This document shows, piece after piece, positions 8,766-17,083 of a stretch of DNA of 64,000 nucleotides (positions within the stretch are counted from its first letter, which is position 1; each line of letters opens with the position of its first letter). Source of the DNA: Candidatus Eisenbacteria bacterium (GTDB taxonomy: Bacteria > Eisenbacteria > RBG-16-71-46). The stretch is taken from assembly GCA_020847735.1 (NCBI GenBank), contig JADLBL010000001.1:1-64000 (forward strand), given 5' to 3'. A program made the translations under genes and the position numbers. The notes beneath the pieces were generated by a model. It worked only from the letters and a program-made list of their open reading frames with translations, searched no databases and had not been told where the DNA came from.

Positions 8766-9586
8766 GGGGCGAGCGCGTCCGACGCCGGGCGTTCGCGGCG
8801 CTGGCGCTCGCAGCAGCCGCGCCGCTGGCCGGCCTGCTCGGCTCCTGCGCGCCGCCGGTGCGTCCGGTTCCGGCGGTGGACGACATGGCCGCCCGTTACG
8901 ACGAGAGCCGCGTGCGTCGCGAGCAGGCGCTGCAGGCGCTGACCGCGGACCTGCTCGTGCGGGTGGACGGCCGCGCGACCGGCCGGCTGCCGGGGCTGCC
9001 GGCGACGCTCGCGCTGGCCGCTCCCGACCGGGCACGCCTGCGGGTCGGGGCGCTGTTCGGAACCGCGGTGGACGTGTGCGCGCAGGGCGACTCGGTGATC
9101 GCCTGGCTGCCGTCGGAGCGCACCGCGCTCGCGCTCGCCGGCGCGCGGGAGTCGCTCGGCATCGCGCCGCCCGTCGGACTGCTGGCGCGTTCGTTCGGCG
9201 CGACCTGGAACCCGCCGCGTGAGGCGTGGCGCGAAGCCTCGCCGGAGAGCGCGGGGCTGCGGCTGAAGTGGCGCGAAGGGAGTGATTCGCTCGAGCTGCT
9301 GATCGACCGCGACTCCCGGCCGGCGCGGGTTCGACTGGCGGGCGAATCGGGAAGCGTGTCGGTGCGCTACTCCGGCTGGGAACGGGTGGCCGGAACGGAG
9401 TGGCCCGGCCAGCTGGAGATCGGCGACGGCACGGGCTGGGCGCGCGTGCGCCTCGGGGTGGACGCCGTCCACGTCGCCGAGCGGGCGGACGACGGCTGGT
9501 TCGCGCTCCGCATTCCCGACGGCGCGAGACGGCTGGACTGGGACGGCCTGCGCGACTGGCTCGAGCGCCGAAAGGGCGCACGATGA
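8762..9586 (+). CDS. outer-membrane lipoprotein, LolB/DUF4292-like
   Basis: The 274-residue protein has a basic N-terminus, a hydrophobic segment and a lipobox LGSC with Cys29, so the mature lipoprotein starts there. The rest is rich in beta-strands with short repeats of charged turns (for example LRVGALFGTAVDV and LKWREGSDSLELLIDRDSRPA). This pattern resembles the half-barrel fold of LolB and DUF4292 lipoproteins that handle lipids or lipoproteins. The next gene encodes a LolA-like exported protein, which supports a linked role in lipoprotein or glycolipid traffic to the outer membrane. The family assignment is by pattern only. GTG start, overlapping aroK. Confidence 0.65.
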   Translation: MRGERVRRRAFAALALAAAAPLAGLLGSCAPPVRPVPAVDDMAARYDESRVRREQALQALTADLLVRVDGRATGRLPGLPATLALAAPDRARLRVGALFGTAVDVCAQGDSVIAWLPSERTALALAGARESLGIAPPVGLLARSFGATWNPPREAWREASPESAGLRLKWREGSDSLELLIDRDSRPARVRLAGESGSVSVRYSGWERVAGTEWPGQLEIGDGTGWARVRLGVDAVHVAERADDGWFALRIPDGARRLDWDGLRDWLERRKGAR

Positions 9587-10200
9587 ACCGCGCCCCCGGC
9601 CTGCTGGCGATTGCGCTCGCCGCGACGTGCGCGAACGCGGGAGTCTCCCGGGCGGCCCGGCTCGAGTCCTCCGCGGCGCTGTCACGCGAGCTGTCCATGG
9701 GGCGCAGCGCGCAGGTGACGCTGCACTGGACGACGTCCGCGCTGCCGGGGATGCCGCCGCGCACGGTCACCGGAACCCTGACGCTCGAGGCGCCGGATCG
9801 CGTGCGCCTCGACCTCGCCGGAACGGGAGAGCGGCTCGTGGCCCGCGACGACGGCAGCGAGTGGCTGCAGCCCGCGACGCGGCAATTGCTTCGCTTCGGA
9901 GCGCAACAGGGAGCGCCGGCGCTGCGCTGGTGGCGCGCGCTGCTCGGCGACACGTCGCAGGTGACCGAGCGCCCGCTCGCGCCCCGGCGGTTCGCGCTCG
10001 TTCAGCGGACCCGCGCCGGCGTGGCCGACAGCGCGCTCGTGCGGCTCGACGGCCGGGGACTTCCCGGCGAACTCGAGATCGCCTCCGGCGACGGCACACT
10101 GCGCTACCGGCTCTCGGGCTGGCGCTTCGCGCGCGGGCGGGGCCCGGCCTACTTCCGGATCGTCGCGCCCGCGGGCTACGAGACGGTGGACGTGCGCTGA
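9583..10200 (+). CDS. LolA-like periplasmic carrier protein
   Basis: The 205-residue protein has a signal peptide (about residues 1-26). The body carries LolA-type features: an early amphipathic region, a segment TGTLTLEAPDRVRLDLAGT and a later strand ERLVARDDGSEWLQPATRQL, matching the LolA pattern in which a carrier reports the groove-forming strands. LolA moves lipoproteins from the inner membrane LolCDE complex to an outer membrane receptor. ATG overlaps the preceding lipoprotein stop, so the pair is co-translated. Sequence divergence from textbook LolA is high. Confidence 0.65.
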   Translation: MNRAPGLLAIALAATCANAGVSRAARLESSAALSRELSMGRSAQVTLHWTTSALPGMPPRTVTGTLTLEAPDRVRLDLAGTGERLVARDDGSEWLQPATRQLLRFGAQQGAPALRWWRALLGDTSQVTERPLAPRRFALVQRTRAGVADSALVRLDGRGLPGELEIASGDGTLRYRLSGWRFARGRGPAYFRIVAPAGYETVDVR

Positions 10201-10275
10201 GGTGAGCGGCTCACACGCCGCTTCCAGCCGCACGCGCAACTCTTTGCAGGGCAGGGTGAAGCAGCGCCGTGAGTC

Positions 10276-10304
10276 TTGACACTTTGGCGCCTCGCCCGCA
10301 TCCT
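10276..10304 (+). promoter_or_regulatory. promoter upstream of rsmD
   Basis: A perfect -35 TTGACA (10276-10281) and a weak -10 CATCCT (10299-10304) are 17 bases apart. The -10 ends 12 bases before the ATG at 10317, which argues against the upstream in-frame GTG at 10269 as the start of rsmD. Confidence 0.45.
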
Positions 10305-10316
10305 GCGCGGCCGGAC

Positions 10317-10895
10317 ATGAGAGTGATCGCGGGGGAGTTGGGTGGGCGCAGGCTGGAGGCGCCGCGCGGCCTGGGAACGCGGCCGACCTCCGATCGCGTG
10401 CGTGAGGCGCTGTTCATGTCGCTCGGAGAACTCGGCGGCGCCCGCGTCGTGGACCTGTTCGCGGGAAGCGGCGCGCTCGGCATCGAGGCGCTCTCGAGGG
10501 GGGCCGCGTTCGCCGACTTCGTCGAGGCCGCGCGCGCCCCGCGCGAGGTGCTCGGGCGGAACCTGGGCACGCTCGGGCTGCTCGAGCGCTCCCGCGTCTG
10601 GCCGCTGCGCCTGCCCGGAGCGCTCGCGCGGCTGGCCCCCGCGCTGGCCGCGGCGCACCTGGTGCTCGCCGATCCGCCCTACGGTGGCGGGGAGGCCCGG
10701 GCCCTGCTGGCGGCGCTCGGAGCGCCGGGCGTGCTCGCCCGGGGCGCGCGCGTCGTGGTCGAAAGGCACCAGAAGGATGACGTACCCTCGCGGAACGGAG
10801 CGCTCGTGCTGGTGCGCGAGCGACGTTACGGCGAGACGACGGTGAATCTCTACGAGGCGGAAGACACACCCCCGCCGGAGGCCGAACGACCATGA
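10317..10895 (+). CDS. rsmD: 16S rRNA (guanine966-N2)-methyltransferase RsmD
   Basis: The 192-residue class I SAM methyltransferase starts MRVIAGELGGRRL, the typical N-terminus, followed by the TRPTSDRVREALF motif, the SAM-binding VVDLFAGSGALGIEAL and the catalytic DPPYGGG. It modifies G966 (E. coli numbering) of 16S rRNA during small-subunit assembly. An in-frame GTG at 10269 would add 16 residues but lies upstream of a good promoter, so ATG 10317 is preferred. It overlaps coaD by four bases, a very common rsmD-coaD pairing. Confidence 0.93.
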   Translation: MRVIAGELGGRRLEAPRGLGTRPTSDRVREALFMSLGELGGARVVDLFAGSGALGIEALSRGAAFADFVEAARAPREVLGRNLGTLGLLERSRVWPLRLPGALARLAPALAAAHLVLADPPYGGGEARALLAALGAPGVLARGARVVVERHQKDDVPSRNGALVLVRERRYGETTVNLYEAEDTPPPEAERP

Positions 10896-11404
10896 AGCAC
10901 GAACGCGTGGCGCTCTTTCCGGGCAGCTTCGACCCGTTCACCAACGGTCACCTCGACCTGACCGCGCGCGGGGCGCGGCTCTTCGACCGTGTCGTCCTCG
11001 CGGTCGCGCACAACCCGTCGAAGACGTCCCTGTTCACGCCCGAGGAGCGGGTGGACATGATCCGCGACTCCGTGCAGCGCCTGAAGAACGTTTCGGTCAT
11101 GCACTTCGCCGGCCTCGTCGTGGACTGCGCGCGGCAGGTCGGAGCACAGACGATCATTCGCGGGCTGAGGGCGGTGAGCGATTTCGAGTTCGAGTTCCAG
11201 ATGGCGCTCATGAACCGCCGGCTGCAGCCGGGACTCGAGATCGTCTTCCTCATGCCGGACCAGGAATACACCTACCTCAACTCGACGCTCGTGAAGGAAG
11301 TCGCCCGGCACGGCGGCCGGGTGAAGGGGCTCGTGCCGGCGACCGTCGAGCGCCGGTTGCACGTTCGCTTCGGTCGCCGCGCCGGCAGGCGCGGAAAGGA
11401 ATAG
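10892..11404 (+). CDS. coaD: phosphopantetheine adenylyltransferase
   Basis: The 170-residue nucleotidyltransferase carries the family motif [12 protein letters not shown] at residues 9-20, the HN.SK segment near residue 44, and [13 protein letters not shown], which corresponds to the ISST loop. It makes dephospho-CoA from 4'-phosphopantetheine and ATP. It is translationally coupled to rsmD by ATGA and followed four bases later by pta, so CoA synthesis and acetyl-CoA use are adjacent. Confidence 0.95.
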   Translation: MKHERVALFPGSFDPFTNGHLDLTARGARLFDRVVLAVAHNPSKTSLFTPEERVDMIRDSVQRLKNVSVMHFAGLVVDCARQVGAQTIIRGLRAVSDFEFEFQMALMNRRLQPGLEIVFLMPDQEYTYLNSTLVKEVARHGGRVKGLVPATVERRLHVRFGRRAGRRGKE

Positions 11405-11408
11405 CGGC

Positions 11409-12419
11409 GTGGCCGGCGCCATGGAGCGGATTCGCAGGCTCGCGAAGGCCAGGCCGCGGCGGCTCGCGCTGGCCGAGGCCGGGGACGAGCGCATCGTCGT
11501 CGCCGCCACCCGGCTGGCCCGGGACGGGATCGCGAAGGTGAGTCTGATCGGCCCGCCCGAGGAAGCACGCGCCACCGCGCGCCGTGCGGACGTGAGCCTG
11601 AACGCGATCGAACTGCTCGACCCGCGCTCCGCCGAGGCGTTCGAGCGGACGCGCGCGGCGCTGGAGGCCGCGCGCGGCGGGCGGCTCGCGGCCCCGGATC
11701 GGGACCGCCACGCGGCCGACCCGGTCTTCCAGGCGGCGGCGCGCGTGCGCGAGGGGCTCGCCGACTGCTTCGTCGCCGGCGCTTCGCGCCCGACCGCCGA
11801 CGTCCTGCGCGCGGCGTTCTGGCTGATCGGCCTGCGCGCGAACGTGAAGACGGTCTCCTCGTTCTTCCTCATGGTGTTTCCGGCCGCGGGCGGCGCGCCG
11901 GGGGCCTCCGAGCGCGTGCTGACCTTCGCCGATTGCGCGGTCGTGCCGGAGCCGACGGCCGAGCAGCTCGCCGAGATCGCGATCCTCGCGGCCGACAATC
12001 ACCAGCGGCTCGTGCAGGAAGTGCCGCACGTCGCGATGCTGAGCTTTTCGACGCGCGGCAGCGCGCGTCACCCCCGCGCGGACAAGGTGCGCGAGGCCAC
12101 GCGGCTCGCCCGCGAAGCGCGACCGGACCTGCACGTGGATGGCGAACTGCAGCTCGACGCCGCGCTCGTTCCGGAGGTCGGCCGCCGGAAGGCGCCGGAC
12201 TCGATCGTGGCGGGCCACGCGAACGTGCTCGTCTTTCCGGACCTCGACGCGGGCAACATCGGATACAAGCTGGCGCAGCGCCTCGGCGGAGCGGCCGCGA
12301 TCGGGCCGATGCTGCAGGGACTGGCGAAGCAGGCGAACGACCTGTCGCGCGGTTGCAGCAGCGACGAGGTCGTGGATACGGCGACGGTGGCGTGCGCGCT
12401 GGCCGCCGGACACGCCTGA
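11409..12419 (+). CDS. pta: phosphate acetyltransferase
   Basis: The 336-residue protein has the length of a single-domain Pta. It opens with a PTA/PTB-type segment ([21 protein letters not shown]) and shows [17 protein letters not shown], then a C-terminal [19 protein letters not shown] motif, which is highly typical of Pta. It interconverts acetyl-CoA and acetyl phosphate. No ackA is seen in the window. GTG start; a second possible start is ATG 11421, four codons in. Confidence 0.92.
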   Translation: MAGAMERIRRLAKARPRRLALAEAGDERIVVAATRLARDGIAKVSLIGPPEEARATARRADVSLNAIELLDPRSAEAFERTRAALEAARGGRLAAPDRDRHAADPVFQAAARVREGLADCFVAGASRPTADVLRAAFWLIGLRANVKTVSSFFLMVFPAAGGAPGASERVLTFADCAVVPEPTAEQLAEIAILAADNHQRLVQEVPHVAMLSFSTRGSARHPRADKVREATRLAREARPDLHVDGELQLDAALVPEVGRRKAPDSIVAGHANVLVFPDLDAGNIGYKLAQRLGGAAAIGPMLQGLAKQANDLSRGCSSDEVVDTATVACALAAGHA

Positions 12420-12437
12420 GAGCGGAAGGAGCGGGAA

Positions 12438-12701
12438 GTGCCGACCTACGATTATCGCTGCGACCACGGGCACGTGTTCGAAGTCTTTCATTCCATGACC
12501 GACGACTCGCCGCGAGTCTGCCCGGAGTGCGGCGCGCCGGCGAAGCGCGTTCCCGGCGGAGGAGCAGGGCTGCTGTTCAAGGGTTCGGGCTTCTACGCCA
12601 CCGATCACCGCAGCTCCGCCTACCGGGAGAAGGCGAAGTCGGAATCCCCCACGCCGGCCGAGCCGAAAAAGCCCTCGGAAGGCCCGGGCAAGAGCGACTG
12701 A
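12438..12701 (+). CDS. FmdB-type zinc-ribbon regulatory protein
   Basis: The small protein has 87 residues. It starts MPTYDYRCDHGHVFEVF and continues with CPECG and the GLLFKGSGFYATDHRS tail seen in the FmdB/putative regulatory protein family. The first zinc knuckle is CxH-type (CDHGH) instead of CxxC; the second is CxxC. Function is unknown; family members were first linked to formamidase expression. The C-terminus is charged and disordered. GTG start, 18 bases after pta. Confidence 0.85.
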   Translation: MPTYDYRCDHGHVFEVFHSMTDDSPRVCPECGAPAKRVPGGGAGLLFKGSGFYATDHRSSAYREKAKSESPTPAEPKKPSEGPGKSD

Positions 12702-12711
12702 GGTCCGGCGC

Positions 12712-14520
12712 GTGGCCGAACACCTGACCGCGTTCCTGTACGAGTCGAACGGGGCGCTCTGGAGCGGACCGGACCAGCTCGTGAGCGTCTCGCCAGGGCA
12801 CGTCGTGCTCGACGAGGAGGGCGGAGTCGTCTCTCTGCTCGCCTTCGAAGCGCTCGGCGAGCCGGCGGTGCGCTGCGCCGTGGCCGTGGTGGCTCCGGGG
12901 CGGGAGGCCCGCGGACCGGACGCGCTCGACGACCAGAACTTCCTGCGCACCGCGGCGGCCGCCTACGGCATGTGGTTCGCGCGCCCCGGAGCCGCGCCCG
13001 CCGCGGCGCTGCATCGCCGACGCTTCGCGGCCCCGGGCGCGGTGCTCGCCTCAAGCGCGCCGGGAGCCGCGGGCGCCGGCGCGTTCGGCATGCTGGCGCT
13101 CCCGACGACGCCGCTCGAGTGCGCCGCCGCGCTCGCGGGCCGGCCGCTCGCGCGCCCGAGGCCAAGGGTCCTCGGCGTGCACGTCACGGGCTCGCTGCCT
13201 CCGGGCACCGGCGGCGCCGAGGCGCTGGCCCGTCTCGCGATCGCCCTCGGGCGCGATGCCCGCGACGTCGTGCTGGAATACTTCGGCGAAGGCCTCGCGG
13301 CGCTCCCGATGACCGAGCGGATCGCGATGGCCTCGCTGGCCCCGCGGCGTCTCGGGGTCCTCGCCAGCGTCTTCCCCTGCGACGACGCGACGCGCGGGCA
13401 CCTCGCGGCGCAGGGACGCGAGGCGGACTGGCGGCGCTTCGCGGACGCGGGCGTGGGATTCGATCGGACGGTCGAACTGGACCTGGGCTCGGCGGCCGCC
13501 GCGACGAGCGTGCAGGAGATCGTCGCGCGCATCGGGCCGCTGGCCGAGGACGACGACCTGCGCTCACTCGCCGACGCGCTGGCGGGCACGGCCCTGACCG
13601 CCGGGGCGCGCGTGCAGGTCGTGACGGGTGGGCGGGCGGCGCGCGCGGCGCTGGAGGCGGACGGCACGCTCGGGCGGCTCGAGCGCGCGGGGGTCGTGCT
13701 GCTCGACTCGGGCGACCCCGAAGCGAGCACGCCGCTGCCCGAGGGGGCGCTCGCCTGCGCCGACGAGGACGCGCTCGCCGGCGGTGCGGTGGCGACCTCC
13801 GTCGCCGCGCTCGTCGCGCGCTGGGCCGCACCGGCGCAGCGCATCGCGCGCACGGTCGCGGTCCCCGGCTCGGCGGCGCTCGATCCGGCCGAGCTGCTGG
13901 CGCCGCCCGACGAGCCGCCGCCGGTCGAGCACGGAGCGGCGCACCGGGTGCCGTCGCCCCTGCCTCCGCTTTCCGGCGGTCTGCGCGGAGAGGTGCTGGC
14001 GAGCGCGGCGGGTCGTGTCGCGTGCGGCGAACTGCTGCCGTGGGGACCGCGCGTCCGCGCGCTGCGCGGCGACGCCCGCGCGCTCGCCGAGAGCTGGGGA
14101 CGCGGACTCGACCCCGACGCCGCTTCGCACGGGCTCGCGGCCGGCGGCGGTTTCGCGGTCGCCGCCGGCGAGTACGGAACCGGCGAGCCTTCCGAGGAGG
14201 CCGCGCGGGCGACGGCGGCGCTCGGCGTCCGCGCGGTGATCGCGGGCTCGTTCGCGCCGGCGCACGCGCGCGCCCTCGTGCTGTGCGGCGTCGTGCCGCT
14301 GCGCTGGATGCGCGCGTCGGATGTCGCGAACGTCGCGAAGGGCGACGAGTTGGAGTTGCCGACGCTCGGCGAGTTGCTCGAAGCGGGGCCGCGCGTCACC
14401 GTGCGCCACCTCACGCGCGGCCTGTCGTTCGGGGTCGTGCACGATCTCGATTCCGACGCGCTCGCGCTGGTGCGCGCGGGCGGACTGCTGGCGCGCGCGC
14501 GCGCCACCGGGAGGACCTGA
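12712..14520 (+). CDS. aconitase-fold protein lacking all catalytic motifs (pseudo-aconitase)
   Basis: The 602-residue protein can be aligned end to end with the roughly 640-residue class of bacterial aconitate hydratases: FLRTAAAAYGMWFARPG (77-93), RFAAPG, FGMLALP, VHVTGSLPPG (157-166), VVLEYFGEGLAALPM (186-200), ASVFPCDDATRGHL (218-231), VQVVTGGRAAR (301-311), and the swivel segment EYGTG...LGVRAVIAGSFAPAHA (487-519). Every active-site signature is gone. The SDSHT loop is replaced by SSAPG (114-118). The three cysteine ligands of the 4Fe-4S cluster are missing: IGSCTN is replaced around 270-278, and the ACGPC site reads DSGDP at 332-336. The swivel SSR reads EPS at 492-494. It sits between a zinc-ribbon gene and obgE, with stop-start spacing of one base to obgE. 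Function unknown; a binding or regulatory role is inference. Confidence 0.8.
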   Translation: MAEHLTAFLYESNGALWSGPDQLVSVSPGHVVLDEEGGVVSLLAFEALGEPAVRCAVAVVAPGREARGPDALDDQNFLRTAAAAYGMWFARPGAAPAAALHRRRFAAPGAVLASSAPGAAGAGAFGMLALPTTPLECAAALAGRPLARPRPRVLGVHVTGSLPPGTGGAEALARLAIALGRDARDVVLEYFGEGLAALPMTERIAMASLAPRRLGVLASVFPCDDATRGHLAAQGREADWRRFADAGVGFDRTVELDLGSAAAATSVQEIVARIGPLAEDDDLRSLADALAGTALTAGARVQVVTGGRAARAALEADGTLGRLERAGVVLLDSGDPEASTPLPEGALACADEDALAGGAVATSVAALVARWAAPAQRIARTVAVPGSAALDPAELLAPPDEPPPVEHGAAHRVPSPLPPLSGGLRGEVLASAAGRVACGELLPWGPRVRALRGDARALAESWGRGLDPDAASHGLAAGGGFAVAAGEYGTGEPSEEAARATAALGVRAVIAGSFAPAHARALVLCGVVPLRWMRASDVANVAKGDELELPTLGELLEAGPRVTVRHLTRGLSFGVVHDLDSDALALVRAGGLLARARATGRT

Positions 14521-14521
14521 C

Positions 14522-15538
14522 GTGCTCGTGGACCACGCCCGCATCCACGCCATCGCCGGCAAGGGGGGCGCCGGTTGCATCAGCTTCCGGCGCGAGAAGT
14601 ACGTCCCCAAGGGCGGGCCCGACGGCGGGGACGGCGGCCACGGCGGAAGCGTCGTGCTCGAGGTGGACCCGCACGTGCGCACGCTCCTTGACTGCCGTGA
14701 GGCCCCCCGATACCGTGCCGACGCCGGTCGCGCGGGCTCGGGCAACAACCGGACGGGCCGCGACGGCGACGATCTGGTGATCCGGGTGCCGGCGGGCACG
14801 GTGGTGAAGGACGCCGACAGCGGCGAGGTGCTGGCCGACCTGGTCCGCCGCGGCGAACGTTGGGTGGCCGCCCGCGGAGGGCGCGGCGGTCGCGGCAATA
14901 CCCGCTTCGCAACCCCGACCCACCAGGCGCCACGTCGCGCCGATCCCGGAGAGCAGGGCGGCGAGCGCATGCTCGAACTCGAGCTCAAGCTCATCGCCGA
15001 CGTGGGGCTGGTCGGACTTCCCAACGCGGGCAAGTCCACGTTGCTGTCGCGCGTCTCGCGCGCGCGTCCGAAGATCGCCGACTATCCGTTCACCACGCTC
15101 GAGCCCAATCTCGGGATCGCGGCGCTCGACCTCGAGCGCAGTTTCGTGGTGGCGGACCTGCCGGGGCTCATCGAGGGCGCGAGCGCGGGCCGCGGACTCG
15201 GACACCAGTTCCTGCGTCACGTGGAGCGCACGCGGGTGCTGGCGTTCCTGCTCGACGTCGGCGCTCCGGAGCCGCTCGCGACCCTGGAGATGCTCGAGCG
15301 GGAGATTCATCAGTACAGCGCGGCGCTCGCCGAGAAACCGCGGCTCGTCGTGCTGACCAAGTCGGATGTGCTGTCCCCGGAGGATCGCGCGCAGGCGCCC
15401 GCGAGGCTGGGCCTGCCGGGCGCGCACCTCACGAGTGCCCACAGCGGAGAAGGGCTGCGCGAACTGCTCGAAGGCCTGTGGAAGGAGATCGCCGCGGCCG
15501 CGGCGAAGGAGACGACCGAGGATCCCGATGGCGGATGA
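14522..15538 (+). CDS. obgE: ribosome-assembly GTPase ObgE/CgtA
   Basis: The 338-residue protein has a glycine-rich Obg domain (residues 1-157; GKGGAGCISFRREK, GGDGGHGGSV, ARGGRGGRGNTRF) and a G domain with P-loop GLPNAGKST, switch II DLPGLIEGA and TKSD. It associates with the 50S subunit and controls late assembly and the stringent response. No C-terminal OCT domain is present. GTG start, one base after the preceding stop. It overlaps the following gene by 11 bases. Confidence 0.95.
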   Translation: MLVDHARIHAIAGKGGAGCISFRREKYVPKGGPDGGDGGHGGSVVLEVDPHVRTLLDCREAPRYRADAGRAGSGNNRTGRDGDDLVIRVPAGTVVKDADSGEVLADLVRRGERWVAARGGRGGRGNTRFATPTHQAPRRADPGEQGGERMLELELKLIADVGLVGLPNAGKSTLLSRVSRARPKIADYPFTTLEPNLGIAALDLERSFVVADLPGLIEGASAGRGLGHQFLRHVERTRVLAFLLDVGAPEPLATLEMLEREIHQYSAALAEKPRLVVLTKSDVLSPEDRAQAPARLGLPGAHLTSAHSGEGLRELLEGLWKEIAAAAAKETTEDPDGG

Positions 15539-16196
15539 CAAGTACGGACCGGGCGGACGCACCTACGACGCGATGAACGCGCGCGGCCTCGCGGGCAAGC
15601 GCGACTACGTGCGCTCGCTCGAGCAGCGCCGCGACGAGGAGGCGATGTCGCTGCTCGTCGAGTGCCTGTGCGACGAGTCGTGGTACCTGCGCGAGCTGGC
15701 GGAGAGCGCCCTGCTGCGGCTCGGGGAGCGGGCCGGGGAGGCGCTGCTGCCGCTGCTCGAGCAGGGTCTGTGGTACTCGCGCGTCAGTTCCGCGCGCGTG
15801 CTCGGCCGGCTCGGCTACGCGCCCGCGGCCGCAGGGCTGCTGCGGCTCCTGGGAGACTCTGTCTCCAGCGTCTCGCAGGCGGCGGGCGCGTCGTTGTGCG
15901 ATCTCGCGCATCGCAACGGCTCGGCGCGGATCGCGTGGGAGCTGCGCCGCATGGCGCCCGAGCAGCGGCACGCGCGGTTCGAGCGGCTCGCCGCGCTCGA
16001 TCGTCCGCTGCACGAGCGGCTCGAACGGCTGGTGAAGAACGACGACCTGATGGACAACGAGGACCCCGAAAACCTGCGCGACGACAGCGAACTCGTGCGC
16101 GCGAGCGAAGAGGGAGTCGAATGGGAGGTCCTCACAGGGCCACCGCCGCGGCGGCCGCTGGAACCTGCGGGAGCGGACCCGAAGCCGTCGGCATGA
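15528..16196 (+). CDS. HEAT-repeat protein of unknown function
   Basis: The 222-residue soluble protein has a short N-terminus, then about four HEAT-like helical pairs (residues 30-130; for example MSLLVECLCDESWYLRELAE and ALLPLLEQGLWYSRVSSARV), and an acidic C-terminal tail with DDLMDNEDPENLRDDSEL. HEAT proteins mediate protein contacts. It overlaps obgE by 11 bases and dprA by four, so all three are co-translated; a role around ribosome assembly or DNA uptake is only a guess. Not recognised as a named family. Confidence 0.75.
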   Translation: MADDKYGPGGRTYDAMNARGLAGKRDYVRSLEQRRDEEAMSLLVECLCDESWYLRELAESALLRLGERAGEALLPLLEQGLWYSRVSSARVLGRLGYAPAAAGLLRLLGDSVSSVSQAAGASLCDLAHRNGSARIAWELRRMAPEQRHARFERLAALDRPLHERLERLVKNDDLMDNEDPENLRDDSELVRASEEGVEWEVLTGPPPRRPLEPAGADPKPSA

Positions 16197-17083
16197 AGGC
16201 CGCGGCGGTGGCCGAACCACCGCCGTCGCCCCGGCTTCCGCCCGCGCCGGCGAGAAGCGTCATGCGAGGCGAACCGGGCTATCCGGACGCGCTGCTCGAC
16301 CTTCGCGATGCTCCCGCGCGCGTCTGGCTGAGCGGCGCGCCGGTGCCGGCGCGGGAACGCTGCGTCGCGATCGTCGGCTCGCGCGCCGCCTCGCCTTACG
16401 GCACCGAGCTCTCGCGCCGGCTCGCCGCGGACCTCGCGGCGCTCGGCCTCACGGTCGTGAGCGGCCTCGCGCGCGGCATCGACGCCGCGGCGCATCAGGG
16501 CGCGCTGAGCGGCGCCGGCGCCACGATCGCGGTCCTGCCCTCGGGGCTCGACCGGGTGACGCCGGAACATCACGCGACGCTGGCCGCCGACGTCGCGCGG
16601 CGCGGGACGCTGCTCAGCGAGTTCGCCGCCGGTCCGCCTTTCGGTCCCGGGGCGTTCGTGCGTCGCAACCGCCTGATCGCCGCGCTCGCGGAAGTTCTGG
16701 TGGTCAGCGAAGCCGCCGAGCGCAGCGGCGCGTTGACGACCGCCGCCGCGGCGCGCGCGCTGGGGCGGACGGTGCTGGCCGTGCCCGGCGACGCGGACCG
16801 GCCGACCTCGCGGGGAACGCTCGCGCTGCTGCGCACCGGCGCGCGGCCGTGCGCCGACGCGGGCGACGTGCTCGCGGCCCTTCGCGCGGTCGGCCAGCCG
16901 GCGCAGGCGGCGGACCCGGCCGCGCGGCTCGCGGCGGCGCTCGACGGCACGCCCCGCACGCTCGACGATCTCGCGGCGCGCGCCCGGATGGAGCCGCAGG
17001 CGGCGCTCGCCGAACTGCTGCGCCTCGAGTGGGCCGGAATTGCGCGGGCCCGCCCCGGCCAGCGCTGGATCGCGCGCCCGTGA
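16193..17083 (+). CDS. dprA: DNA-processing protein DprA
   Basis: The 296-residue protein has a Rossmann-like core: VGSRAASPYG, VVSGLARGIDAAAHQGAL, the RNRLIAAL motif and SGALTTAAAARALGR, followed by VPGDADRPTS and a C-terminal winged-helix domain (about 235-290). DprA loads RecA on incoming single-stranded DNA during natural transformation. The N-terminal SAM domain of longer homologues is absent. Together with type IV pilus genes in the same window this hints at competence, but the comE-type uptake genes are not here. Confidence 0.93.
   Translation: MKAAAVAEPPPSPRLPPAPARSVMRGEPGYPDALLDLRDAPARVWLSGAPVPARERCVAIVGSRAASPYGTELSRRLAADLAALGLTVVSGLARGIDAAAHQGALSGAGATIAVLPSGLDRVTPEHHATLAADVARRGTLLSEFAAGPPFGPGAFVRRNRLIAALAEVLVVSEAAERSGALTTAAAARALGRTVLAVPGDADRPTSRGTLALLRTGARPCADAGDVLAALRAVGQPAQAADPAARLAAALDGTPRTLDDLAARARMEPQAALAELLRLEWAGIARARPGQRWIARP

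Noticed and set aside
6705-9953. A 1082-codon open frame on the minus strand
   Set aside because: It is antisense to pilQ, aroK and the lipoprotein genes, with arginine/alanine-rich, motif-free sequence typical of GC-rich shadow frames.
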